A DNA stretch of 64,000 nucleotides from Codonopsis lanceolata (Eukaryota; Streptophyta; Magnoliopsida; Asterales; Campanulaceae), in contig CM028378.1 of the NCBI GenBank assembly GCA_013146195.2, positions 79,411,808 to 79,475,807 of the forward strand. The letters run 5' to 3'. Within the stretch, counting starts at the first letter, position 1. Every line of letters begins with the position of its first letter. Shown one piece after another: positions 39,514 through 51,019 of this stretch. The notes below the pieces were generated by a model. It saw only the letters and a program-made list of their open reading frames with translations. It had not been told where the DNA came from and searched no databases. A program made the position numbers and the translations under genes.

Positions 39514-40401
39514 TTGACACAGCAAGCAACTGAAGAAATGGATGAGTATGAATCTGTCGAGGTACACTGTGCAATTCCTCTATCACATCCTCTATACCTA
39601 AATCCAAATGATCATCCAGGAATGAGTTTAATCACCCATGTTCTTACCAATAATTACTATAATCAGTGGAAGAGAGCAATGATAATTGCTCTATCATCCA
39701 AATTGAAACTAGGAATTGTAACTGGTGCTCATAAGAAACCAAATTCAAATTCTAAATATCCGATTCACTGGCAACGATGCAATGACATGCTCATTTCTTG
39801 GCTTCTAAATGCCATCTCAACTAAAATTAGTCCTAGTTTAGTATATTTCAAAACTGCCAAGGAAATCTGGGATGATTTAGAATGTAGGTTCACTCAAGGT
39901 AATGGCACATAAGTATTCCAAATTAAGAAAGAGATGATGAATCTGCAACAAGGAACTATGTCCATTACAACCTACTTTACAAAGTTTAGATCAATTTGGG
40001 ATGGTTTTGAAGAAGCTAATAATATGCCTAAGTGTAGGTGCTCATGTTCATGTGGTCTGATTAAAAGGATGGAGGAATATAATCAGGTTCAAAAAGTCAC
40101 ACAGTTCTTAATAGGTCTAAATGAGGTTTATTCTGGAATTCGAAGCACAATTTTGGCCATTACACCTTTACCAAACATAAGTACTTCCTTGTCCCCATTG
40201 CTGCAAGATGAAAGGATTAAGGCACCAAATCCTGTAGCTATTGATTCTAATGTCTCAACTGTATTGTTTGCCAAGAACACACCTGCTAATGGTAAAGGAA
40301 ACTCTTCTGGATATGGTAAGAAAGGAAGTACCAAAGGCAGTCTGTTATGTGACCACTGTGGAGGTACAGGCCACACAAAGGCAAACTGCTTCTTCCTGTA
40401 G
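39514..40401 (+). pseudogene. Ty1/copia gag
   Basis: NYYNQWKRAMIIALSSKLKL and ISWLLNAISTKISPSLVYFK are the copia gag domain, KEIWDDLECRFTQGNG its middle, and CDHCGGTGHTKANC the CCHC knuckle. TAA at about 39910 and TAG at about 40400 break the frame. A start near ATG 39430 is possible. It encodes the particle protein of the element. Confidence 0.8.
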
Positions 40402-41740
40402 GGATTTCTAGAATGGCACAAATTGTATGGAATTAAACCAGATCCAGCAAAGATGCCCAAGAACCTGAAGAATAAATCAACTGTGAATTCTTCTCTTCAT
40501 CCTACTCATGTAAATGCTGCTGTTGTTCTACCTACTGGTGTCATAGAACCTGAAAATGGCAATGTTACCATGTCCTAAGACCATTACAATAAACTCATAC
40601 TGTTGATCAATCAGGGATGTTCTACAGGCAATTCCAATGTTGATCAAGTGGCTGGTAAGATGTCTGTAAAACCAAGTATTACTGGTTCTGCTGGATTCAA
40701 TACTGTACATAATAGGCTTGAATGGATCATAGACTCTGGAGCTACAGACCATATTGTCTCTTCTACTTCTTTCCTTGTTAACCCTAAGCCATTTTCTTCT
40801 ACTATTCTTCTTCCAAATGGTCTTACAGCCCCAGTGACTCATGTTGGTCAGGTTAACCTTCCTATTGGTATTACTCTTTTTCATGTCCTGTGTGTGCCAG
40901 ATTTCTCCCTTAATTTACTATCTGTGAGAAAATTAACCTCCCATAGTAACTGTCACTTAACATTTTTACCTTCACATTGCATCTTCCAGGACTCAATCAC
41001 CAGGAGCTTGAAGTGGATTGATAAGCTGGATAAAGGCATGTACAAGCTGGATTTACATGCTGCTGTTTCTGTCTTGCAGTCTAGTTTTTGCTTCTGTATC
41101 ATGTTCAAATTCTGCCACTCTTTGGCACCTTAGACTAGGCCATGTACCCATGCAAACTTTACAACATTACCCTATTTTTTGTAATAAGAAGGACTCTGCT
41201 ACTGTCTTTGATGTTTGTCATATGGCCAGGCAATACAGAATACCATTTCCTCTAAGTTCCAGTAACACACCCCTTTCTCTCGTATTCATTGTGATATATG
41301 GGGACCCTACACTCACAAAACCTATAATGGTTTCAACTCATTTCTCACTATTATGGATGACCTCTCAAGAACTACTTGGACATATCTCCTCTCATCAAAA
41401 TCTCATGTTCTCTTCTATCTTACTGCTTTTTTTTCAAAATGGTTAATAATCAGTTCTCTACAACTATCAAAGTCTTAAGGTCTGACAATGGGACTGAGTT
41501 CTTCAACACTTCTCTATCATCTGTTCTAACTAATCTTGGCATTGACCACCAGAGTTCTTGTGTTGAGACTCCTCAACAAAATGGCGGAGTTGAAAGGAAG
41601 CATAGACACTTGCTTAATGTAGCCAAAGCCCTCAGATTTCAAGCCAATCTCCCCCATCAAATTTTGGGAGGACTGTGTTCTTACAGCCATATACCTTATA
41701 AACAGGACTCCTACACCTATTATTTCTTTTAAAACTCCTT
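40402..41740 (+). pseudogene. Copia protease and integrase
   Basis: LEWIIDSGATDHIVSS is the protease active site. LWHLRLGHVPMQTLQ is the GAG-pre-integrase motif. SSCVETPQQNGGVERKHRHL holds the integrase Glu region, and GVERKHRHLLNVAKALRFQA follows. The domain is split over at least three frames (changes near 41090, 41270 and 41440), and one TAA lies at about 40578. Clearly inactive. Confidence 0.8.
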
Positions 41741-43446
41741 ATGAAACTTTATTGCATCAAGCCCCTTCTTATTCTCATTTAAGGGTTATTGGTTGTATTT
41801 GTTTTGCCTCTACTTTAAAGTTTCAAAGAGACAAATTCTCCCCTAGAGCCATCAAATGTATTTTTGTTGGTTACCCATATGGAAAGAAAGCCTACAAACT
41901 ATATGATCTCACTACTCACAAAGTTATATTTTCAAGAGATGTTTAGTTTTATGAAGATCATTTTCCTTACAGGACATCCTCATACTTTACTCAAGACTCC
42001 ACTATTCCCATGTTTTCTCATGTGTCCTCGGATCCCATCAATCCTATCGAATTTCCCTTATCCACTACAACACCTTCCTCTCCTCTACCAAAACCATTTC
42101 CTGCACACATTCACCCCTTCCACCACAATCATTTTCTACACCAGACTCATCTTCTACTCCACAAGCATCTCTTGCACCATATTCATCTCCTACACCACAT
42201 CCATCTCCTGCACCAGTGTCACCTTCTACACCACATTCATCTCCTACACCACATTCATCTCCTACACCAGATTCACCTGCTCAACACTCACCCACTGCAC
42301 CTCAATCTCTTAATGATCCACAACCATCCACTACATCTCACCAACCTTCTTCACCTAGACTTGTTAGGGAAAGACATGTTCCATGTAAGCACCATGATTA
42401 TACAGGGCTTCCATCCAGCTTTATCAACTCTACTTGCTTTGCAGGTTTGTCTCCTATCTCTTATTCTTCTATCTCCCCTTCCTACTATTCCTATATTTGT
42501 AATATTTCTTCCTTGACTGAACCTACTTCTTATTCCCAAGCCCTTAAAGATCCAAACTGGTGTCAAGCTATGCATGCAAAATTGAATGCCTTAGAACTCT
42601 ATAATACTTGGACATTATAGGAATTACCTTTTAACAAGAAAGCAGTGGGTTGTAAGTGGGTATTCAGATTGAAATATAAGGCTGATGGGAGTCTAGATAA
42701 GTATAAGACCAGACTTGTGGCCAAAGGCTTCACTCAGACTAAAGATGAAGACTATTTTTAGACTTTTGCTCATGTGGCTAAGATGACTATAGTAAGATTT
42801 TTTCTGTCCCTTGCAGCTATTAAAGGGTGGCCTCTTTCCCAAATGGATGTTACAAATGCCTTCCTTCATGGAGATTTAGAGGAGGAGGTATATATGAGAC
42901 CACCTCCTGGTCTTTTACTCGCTAATTCTTCCAAACCTCTTGTCTGCAGGCTGCTCAAGTCCTTATATGGTCTTAAGCAAGCACCAAGACAATGGTACTC
43001 TAAGTTTGCATCTGCCTTAATTTCCTTTGGATTCCAAGCCTCCAAGAATGATCACACCCTCTTTACCTTAGCCAGACCTGGTTCTTTTACTGCTATTCTG
43101 GTTTATATGGATGACATCCTCATTGCTGGTTCTGATTCTACTACCATTGCTGCAGTCAAGGCTCATCTCCATACTCAATTTAATATCAAGGATCTTGGTC
43201 ATTTAAAAAAAAATTTGGGCATAGAAATTGCTAGATTTGCTGCTGGTCTCTGTATTCATCAGAGAAAGTACACCCTGGATCTAGTCTCTGATGTGGGATA
43301 TATGTCTGCCAAAGCCTCTAAGATTCCTATGAAGCAATGTCATGGTTTGGCTGCTGACCAAGGTGACTTGCTGTCTGATTCTTCTCAGTACAGAAGACTT
43401 ATTGGCAGACTCATCTAACTATCTATAACTCGACTAGATATTGCCT
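41741..43446 (+). pseudogene. Copia reverse transcriptase, truncated
   Basis: KFQRDKFSPRAIKCIFVGYP opens the region, followed by a low-complexity Ser/Thr/Pro linker built from an 18-bp repeat (about 42170-42280). RT motifs: GCKWVFRLKYKADGSLDKYK, PLSQMDVTNAFLHGDLEEEV, SLYGLKQAPRQWYSKFASAL and VYMDDILIAGS (YMDD active site). TAG at about 42762 and TAA at 43416 interrupt it. The sequence stops at TRLDIAYAV, before the RNase H domain, where Tat sequence begins. Confidence 0.85.
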
Positions 43447-43581
43447 ATGCTGTTCGCTTTCCCTATTCTGGGGGAAGCGCATTCTGAAAGATCCCTTCGC
43501 TTTGCCTATTCTGGGTGAAGCACACTTGAAAGTCCCTCCTGATTTTCCTATTTTGGGCAAAGCGACATATTACTTGGATCT

Positions 43582-43649
43582 GAACTACCTTTGGTCTGAT
43601 TCCTTTCGGGGATACGTAGGCACCCTATCACGATAGGTTTAATCATAAC
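43582..43649 (+). other. Tat two-hairpin module, upstream copy
   Basis: GAACTAC..GGTCTGATTCC...GGGGATACGTAGGCA followed by CCTATCACGATAGG. Compared with the copies at 1113 and 1817 the small stem is CCTAT/ATAGG instead of CCTAC/GTAGG, a paired change. Confidence 0.6.
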
Positions 43650-43741
43650 AGCTAACGTAACTTTGTTCTGCATTCCGCGTTACATCAATTATTTGGTTTT
43701 CATATCCATATTGCATTACACTTACATGGAAAATTCTTTCT

Positions 43742-44800
43742 GGCGTTGTAACATATATTACAAGATGACATTTGGAAACAAATTTTTGTGATACAATGTG
43801 ACTCTTGGACAACCTTTTAGTGATACAAGGAAAAATATTTCTCGCGTTGTAACGGATATTACAACGTGAATGTTTGGGAAAACATTTTGGGTGATACAAC
43901 ATGGTACGGAAAATTGTTTGGGTGTTGTAACGAATCTTACAACGTGACATTTTAGCAAACCTTTTGGTGATACAACATGATACAAAAAATATTTTTGGCA
44001 TTGTAATGAATATTACAACGTGACGTTTGAAACCTTTTGGCATTGTAATTACAATGTGACGTTGAAAAAAAACTTTTGGCGGTGTAATGAATATTACAAC
44101 GTGACTATGGAAAATCTTTTAGTGTTGCAATGAATATTGCAATATGACGTTGGAAACCTTTTGGTATTGTAATAACTATTACAACGTGATGTTAAAGAAT
44201 ACTTTTGGCGTTGTAATGAATATTACAATGTGACGTTGTAAAATCTTTTAGTGTTGCAATGATATTGCAACGTGATGTTGGAAACCTTTTTGTGTTCTAA
44301 AGAATATTACAACATGAGATGGAAAACCTTTTGGGCGTTGTGATAAATATTGCAATGGGACTTTTGGAAAAAATTTTGGCGTTGTAATAAATATTACATC
44401 ATGTCGTTGAAAAAACTTTTTGGCGTTGTAATGAATATTACACCGTGACATGGAAAACCTTTTGGGCATTGTAATGAATATTACAACAGGACTTTTGGAA
44501 AATATTTTAGCGTTGTAATGATATTACAAAGTGACTTTGGAAAATCTTTCACGCATTGTGATGGAATATTACAACGTGACTTTTGGAAAATCTTTTGGCG
44601 TTGCAATGAATATTGCAACGTGACGTTGGAAAAATCTTTCGACGTTGCAATGAATATTGCAACGTGACATAGAAAAAATCTTTGGGCGTTGCAATGAATA
44701 TTGCAACGTGACGTGAAAAATCCTTGGGCATTGTAATTAATATTGCAATGTGGTGTTCGAAAACAATTGTTGGAAATTGTAATGAATATTGTAATGTGGC
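43742..44800 (+). repeat. Array of about 22 palindromic 43-bp units
   Basis: Each unit contains a form of GTTGTAATGAATATTACAAC followed by GTGAC and a GGAAAA..TTTTGG spacer. Several units read TTGCAATGAATATTGCAA, changing both arms together. Tandem repeats in this position are typical of Tat elements. Confidence 0.8.
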
Positions 44801-44944
44801 GTTTGATGAAAATCCCACCTACTTTACCTATGCTAGGTGAAGAACATCTGAAGGTCCCATCACTTTTCCTATGTTGAATGAAGTGACAGAAGCTTCCGCC
44901 GTCGTGTTTACTAGGTTAAAATCCTAGGAACATAGACCACGGAC

Positions 44945-45000
44945 GAGCTACGATTGAAAAGGATATGTAGGCAGCCTATTACGATAGGTTCGACCATGAC
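44945..45000 (+). other. Tat two-hairpin module, LTR-proximal copy
   Basis: GAGCTACG...GGATATGTAGGCAGCCTATTACGATAGGTTCGACCAT. The GGTCTGATTCC part is missing, but the CCTAT/ATAGG stem and the following ACCAT are kept. Confidence 0.55.
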
Positions 45001-45177
45001 AAAATGTTTTCAAAACGGTAGCGTTACAAAATGTTTCCCACGATTGGCAACACCAAAGATTTGCATCACTAATGTTTTAAACCCAAAAATCTTCCCCAGC
45101 GTCGTTTATCTCAAATTTAGGAGTCTATTTTATCAATGAATTTGGCTTACACATTCGATTACTCATAAACTCGGTCG

Positions 45178-45188
45178 TTGAGAGGCTC
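45178..45188 (+). other. Polypurine tract of the second Tat element
   Basis: TTGAGAGGCTC just before the LTR start TGTAGACACC, matching TTGAGGGGCTC at 885-895 on the other strand. Confidence 0.6.
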
Positions 45189-46400
45189 TGTAGACACCCC
45201 AAATTCGTACCTCTAATTTATAATGTCCTAAAATATAATTTATAAATTAAATGGACTAATGAACGTTAAATTTCCATTAAGTTTCAGGGGGGCCAAAGCA
45301 TCAAACAAGAATAAAAAAGGTAGGAAGATGAACTGATGACTGAAGGGGGAAAGTGTAACAATTTTCAAAGGAGAACAAGTCAAGGCGCCGCGCCCAAATC
45401 TGTCAAATGGGTGCCTTGCTTTGTGCTGACCAGTCTATTGCTTCGTCACTACAAATGTCGAATCTAGCGCTTCATCTGGTTACCCACTTTCATTTTTTTT
45501 CCTATAAAAGGAAGCCTTCCCCTCCTTTATTGAACACTCCAAAGCCCTCCCAGCTCTCTCTCTCTCTCATTCTCCCTCAATGGCAGCAGCCTCCTCTCCT
45601 CCCTTGCCCGAGCAAGCGAGCTTCCTTGTCTCCTTGCCCAAGCGAACCTTCCTTGCTTTGAGCAAGCCTCCTCTCCTCGCCCAAGCGAGCCTTCCTTGCC
45701 CCACAAGCCTTTATCCGACCGTCAATCCTTGCCCAAACAAGACGATCAAAAAGCCAAACACTACCGTTACACTGCCCAAACTCCAAAGAATACAATAACA
45801 ACAACAACAACAACAACAAAAACTACTATTACTCAGCCAAAACTCCACAAAACATTTTCCACCGCCTTTACCTATTCTGGGCATAGTGCCACACACTGCC
45901 TACCATAACGACAACAAAAATATACAACAACAACAACAATAAAAGAGAGAGAAAGTCTCCAAGCCCACATTTTTGGTATTTTTTTTTTGTTTTTCTCTAT
46001 TTAACCTTAAAATAGAGATGATGACTCTTTACACATAATTTTAGAGTCCACAACGAGGCCGAGTGTATTCCACGCACCTAATGTTTTGAAACCACTCGCT
46101 TTTCAATAACGAGGGCATGCGTTCGAAACAGGTGGGGGGTTCTCACACCGATCAAAAGATTAAAGATACAGTTACCCTACAAAAACTCCGTAGAGGATAA
46201 TAATGATTTTATGATGATGATAAGATGATGATGATGATGATGATGATGATTAGAGCAAAAAGACTTCATTTTCTCGGAAGGATAGACAAAGCACACCTAA
46301 GGACTTCAAACGCCTAGTCAGCTAAAGCCTAGACTTATATACGGGTTTAGACATTCACGCTTGAAGAGGTACCCACCTACTAGTTTGTTCCCGTTATTAT
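45189..46400 (+). repeat. Tat 3' LTR (right end approximate)
   Basis: TGTAGACACCCCAAATTCG start shared with the LTR at 884. GGCGCCGCGCCCAAAT at about 45384 and a TATA box (CTATAAAAGG, about 45502) form the U3 promoter. Downstream come (CAA)n runs and a (GAT)n run at 46225-46252. The block ACGAGGCCGAGTGTATTCCA (about 46053) recurs at 56307. The LTR end was not defined. Confidence 0.55.
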
Positions 46401-46608
46401 AGATTAAATGTAGAATAATCATATTATGTTTCCTTTTGTAAATATTAATTATAAATGTTATAATACGTTAAATATTATTATATTTAGAAATGTAGTAAAT
46501 AATAAATGAAATGTAAATAAAATAATTATGTATATTTATAGATAATGTTAATTTAACCTTATAAAAGATTTCCTGCCCGTGCCTATGACATTATATTGGT
46601 ATGAGACA
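46401..46608. other. AT-rich stretch left of solo LTR R2
   Basis: No gene. Ends with AGACA (46604-46608), one half of the target duplication of R2. Confidence 0.5.
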
Positions 46609-48733
46609 TGTTGCGATCCGACCCGGACCCGAGGTGGAACCGCTGGTCGGACCACCCAAATATGAGGAAACAAGAAACAACACAACATGCAAGGACTCAA
46701 TTTAAGAAAACAATGTGATGCAACATTGGAGACATAACACGCCTCGGCACCAAAAGGTCGGAATTTTAAAAACTTTTCCTGATATAACAGTTAAGCAATT
46801 AAACCATGTCATCGGCAACACTACATGCCGGAACCCAAGCTAGCAGTTAAAGGACAGGAAATAAATAACAGCTAATGGGATGCTCAGCGGAAGACTTATA
46901 CATAGTGAACTAATCAACATGATAACCAAGCTCGGCTTACATAATGCTGACATCAAAAGGAATACGATTACTACAAGTGTTAAAACTACTATTAGTTAAT
47001 TAAAGGAGCAAACACAAGTTCTATACACATTCCCAAGCATAGTCTAAATGACTTGCTTTTAAACCCATCGTCCTTGAAAAATACAAAAGAATAGAAGAGT
47101 ACATCCAAACCACCTCTTCAACCGGAACGTCGGACCAAAAGTGAAATAAGGGAAGCACGAACACTGCAAGCCTCAATAAGAAGGACCTGCTTTGCTAGGA
47201 TCTAAAATAGTAAAGAGGAATGTGTAAGTCATAAAGACTTGTAAGCTATCAATCATGCATGTCATGGCAATATGCAACATACAAGGCAAGGTATCATCAC
47301 ATAAGCATAGAGATCATATATCCAAGATGCACATTGTTTCACATAGGTGCTCATAATTAAATCACATAGGATAAGGATATATGGGGAACCGGTGTCGCTA
47401 CGTAGTTCCTCCATACAAGCGTTATCTGGAATGTGAGGTGTCAGATGGTTGGGAGTACATCGACCTTCCGAGGAGATGCCCGGATAGACATACCAATGCG
47501 CTTTAATGGTTACAACAAAGGGACTACTTCCCCACTGCGGCCACAATAGAGGCGAGTGTGTACAAGAGCAAGTATGCCAGCTAGACTCATGCAAATGTCA
47601 AGTAGTGTTTACTTAACAAATTCTCAAGTAGAGAATGAGGTCCACAAGAGTGATCTCATTCATGACAAGAAAGTATTCTCATCAATAATTCATGTAGGAT
47701 TGAGTTCGACAAGAGCAAACTCAACATATCAAATAGACATTCTATTATATGACATTTAAAATCAAGCATGGTAGTCAATCCAATTCAAGAGTCTAGAACT
47801 AGTATTCTTAGTAAAACGCATTTAGAACATTGTAGGGATTGATCATTGAGCCGGTATTGTTCAATGACTCACTAAAATGGACTCCGTTGAGTCGTCTCTA
47901 TAAGTTCATTTAATAGAGTTGAAGCACTGAATGCATTCTAAACTCTTTTCTAAGTTCTCGTATAGGATGGACTAGGCAATTAATCCAAATAATAACCATA
48001 GCCAAGAATTATTATTAATTCATCAATTATGGAACCCTAGAATCATAAATTCTAAAAGTCATTAAAAGTCAATGGTCCAAGAACAATAGTTATTTCAAAT
48101 GGGGCATAGAACACATTTAATTCTAGGTTTAAAACCAAAACAACAAGATGAGTATATCACACAAAAATCCTATAGTCTCAAATCATCATCAAACATAGTA
48201 TAGATATGGTAGGAGCATGAGAATCATGAGAAAAAGGGGATATCATGATGTTTCTAGCATAGATCCTAACGGGAACCAATAGCTTACCTTACACCAAGGA
48301 AAAAGATGAAATGAACAAAATCTAATCGGATAGAACCGTGCTCCTCGTCGATAGCTTCGATTTGGTTGTCTCGTATTGGAAATCGGGACTCAGAAGCTCA
48401 AGATATGGAGGAAACACCTAGTAATCTCACCTCACCTTTCAAACACTTGAGTTCATGAAGAGAGAGAAGGAAATGGCTGCAAATGGGGGGGGGTTATGGC
48501 TGATCACAAAGGAGGGATGCTTAAATATAACATGCAAATATGGGTGGAAATCCACATGGCCCAAGGAGGATGAGTTGGAATCCACTTGTCACATGGAGGA
48601 TGAAAAGGATTAGGATTAGTTAACTTAGTTAGAGTATGAAACCATGGATTAGGGTCACTAAGGATGGAGGTTTAATGGGCTAAATGGGTTACAATTTTGG
48701 ATTGCAGAAAATCCCGTATTGCTGGTGCTGAAG

Positions 48734-48843
48734 CTGGGCAGTCGCTCAGGGGGAAGGCTGAGCGAGCGCTCAGTCCCCTTTTAACTTCTTAGACTTGCTG
48801 GATTTTGTGCACTCGCACAGGCACTGGTTGAGCAAGCGCTCAG
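48734..48843 (-). promoter_or_regulatory. Degenerate four-palindrome module in solo LTR R2
   Basis: Imperfect and perfect palindromes at 48734-48749, 48758-48773 (CTGAGCGAGCGCTCAG, seven-base arms), 48805-48820 and 48828-48843 (TTGAGCAAGCGCTCAG). Pair distances are 24 and 23 bp. They lie about 200 bp upstream of the TATA-like box in the sense direction. Confidence 0.45.
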
Positions 48844-49274
48844 AGGTCTGGATGGCCAAAATGACTAGAAAAAAAGTCCTAAATATGTCCAATTCAACCC
48901 CAAACTATATGGTATGTTTAACACACTCAAAACACGTCCGATACAGGTTTGAATATCTCCTAGAACAAGGAGGAATGAAGGGCGAAACTCGCGACGAACA
49001 TCAAACAAATCAACTACGAGTTAAACAATTAAAGATGCAACAAGTATGAATGAACATTCTTAAACATGTTTAGGACTAGAATACAAGGTCTAGAATTCAA
49101 TTTAACATCTCATGAGTCTCAAACACACGAAACGAGGCAAGGAAAGACAAACCGAGAGACCCTAAGAGTCAAAAGATCAAATTAAGCAAGAAGGCTCCTG
49201 AACTCTCAACCAAGCATACAATGACTAAGATTGAATTTATAAAACATGTAAGAAAAGTAATAAGGCTCTAGTAG

Positions 49275-50143
49275 TGATGAGATCATGTCAAGCCTAAGTT
49301 CGAGTCAAAGTCAAATGTTGATCAAGCATGGAAAGATCAAAACCAAACACATAATAAATCAAATGAATCCCGTAAAATGTGTGGAATATGATTGGAAGAT
49401 TCAAGAATTCTACACCAACTTGATCCGTAGGTTCATTGGAGATTCGGGCTACTATAATGGATACTCGACGAATCAAAAGAGGCTGGTGAGGGTGATTTAG
49501 AATAAGAAGAGATCGATGCTGACATTCTGGAGACCTTGCGGACGCAAGGTCACATAAGGCTTGCGACAGCAAGGCCTGTTATTTTACGGAGTGATATTCT
49601 GCCGAGCTTGCGATTGCAAGGTGCCGAGGGGCTTGCGACCGCAAGGTGCCCAGTTGTGCCGAATCAGCTTTTAAACAATTCAGTATCGAAAAGGAAGCCT
49701 TCAAATGGGTCCCCATATATTCAGATATGACTTGGGGAGCTTTTAATAACTATTGGAAGACTTTTGGGGCCAAAATGCAATTTCAGAAGATAGGCTTCTT
49801 CCTTTCATTGTAAAACATTTTAGTTTTGGATTATTTCATTATTATAGTTTTGAGTGTTTTCTTCGAAACCTCCTTGTTCTTCATGAACTTGTGAATGCTT
49901 CAGTGTGATTCTGTTGTGTTCGAAACCTAACTTATCAATAGGAATTTCATCCCAATTATGGCGTTATTCACAATACTTAGGTTGTTCAATTGCTACGAGT
50001 GCGGGTTGCGGCTGTACATGCCAAGGTTCCATTCGTGCTAATTGTTGGGTCGAGGTGTCACCCCCGCAAACATCCTTCGATCCCTAGCTTCCGCTGCGTG
50101 AGTAAATCGTTCTTCAACGAAGCCTTCCGAGAAGATCGTATCA
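49275..50143 (+). repeat. R3 5' LTR, 869 bp, TATA box deleted
   Basis: TGATGAGATCATG start to GATCGTATCA end. Compared with the 3' LTR it lacks about 103 bp between two ATAGGC repeats (near 49792). That segment contains the TATA box in the other LTR. Otherwise about two dozen differences by eye. Confidence 0.85.
49533..49647 (+). promoter_or_regulatory. Four-palindrome module, R3 5' LTR
   Basis: Units at 49533, 49558, 49605 and 49630, each pair at 25 bp. The first reads ACCTTGCGGACGCAAGGT and is preceded by CTGGAG, exactly as in the Athila LTR. Two centres have drifted (GACAGC, GATTGC) relative to the 3' LTR. Confidence 0.75.
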
Positions 50144-50146
50144 TTT

Positions 50147-50158
50147 TGGTATCAGAGC
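50147..50158 (+). other. R3 primer binding site (tRNA-Met type)
   Basis: TGGTATCAGAGC four bases after the LTR end CA at 50143. Confidence 0.85.
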
Positions 50159-51019
50159 AAAGGTTTGTTCCATAATCTATCTTTTATTTAAATTGTTCTT
50201 AATTAGTTATCTGTTTCTTTCTCTTCTTCCTTCGAACTAGGATCATCAATCCTACGTTTGTTCTTCATATTTGTGTTTTATATGTTCTTTTTCAAACCCT
50301 AAATTTCTAGGGTTATAAATCAAAAAAAGAAGAAAAAAAATTCGTTACTGTTCACTGCGCACTGTTCACCGGAATTAGTGTTCATTGACGTGGTACTGTT
50401 CATCCCGAATTCACTGTTCATCGCCGGAATTACTGTTCATCCGGCACTGTTCATCCATACTATTCATATTAAAAAAATTCTGCTGTTTTAATTAATTTTG
50501 GACAGCTTTAAATTACCAAAAAAAAAAAAAAGAATTCGGACAAAAAAAAAAGAAAACAGGTCCGAAAATTAGAAAAAAAAAAAGAAAATTCAGATTAAGA
50601 AAAAAAAAGAAATCTAAACAAAAAAAGAAAATTGTTAGTTGCAGAAAAAAGAAGAAGTTGTTATTGCTTGAAACTAAATATTGCTAGTTGTGCGAATTGA
50701 GAAGCATGAAGTATTGTCATCATCTAGGTTCGAAAATTAATATCGAATCTTCTATTACAATTGATCTTTGAGCCTTTCATCCTTGAAATTCTATTCTTAA
50801 TTCATTATTTCTATACGTCGAATTCTATTGATTGAGTTTGGTTTGTTTACTTCTGAATTCACCGATTTATTTATTAGTTCTTTTAGAACTTGGAGGAATT
50901 GAAGGTGAGGGAGAGTAGGTAAACACGAGAGGTGTGATCAATTGCTTGAGTGATACACGTAAGGGAGTGTGTGAGATATAAACTTGTTTATTTCTAACAT
51001 ATTTTCTGCAGGTTTCACA
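50159..51019 (+). other. R3 leader
   Basis: No gag is present. Several CACTGTTCATC-type short repeats lie at 50347-50465, then A-rich runs (50515-50660). TTTCTGCAG at 51003-51011, just before the ATG, looks like a splice acceptor, so the leader may be spliced. Confidence 0.5.

Larger units (their letters stand above)
43450..45177 (+). other. Tat element 3' noncoding region (plus sense)
   Basis: Begins with a short repeat (CCTATTCTGGG..AAGC, three imperfect copies 43461-43560). Then module, hairpin array, module, polypurine tract and LTR, collinear with the minus-sense element at 1-1890. Confidence 0.6.

Noticed and set aside
43742..44800. CRISPR or protein-coding reading of the 43-bp array
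   Set aside because: Frames across it merely follow the repeat, units diverge gradually, and there are no cas genes. It is a Tat tandem repeat.
45580..45798. Ala/Ser/Pro-rich frame downstream of the Tat LTR TATA box
   Set aside because: It follows imperfect GCCC(G/A)AGCAAGCGAGCC repeats in the LTR and continues into (CAA)n, so it is most likely leader.
47262..47594. 110-codon minus-strand frame that also appears in R1 at 33695-33925
   Set aside because: Shared because both are copies of the same LTR. No start, domain or codon bias suggests a protein.
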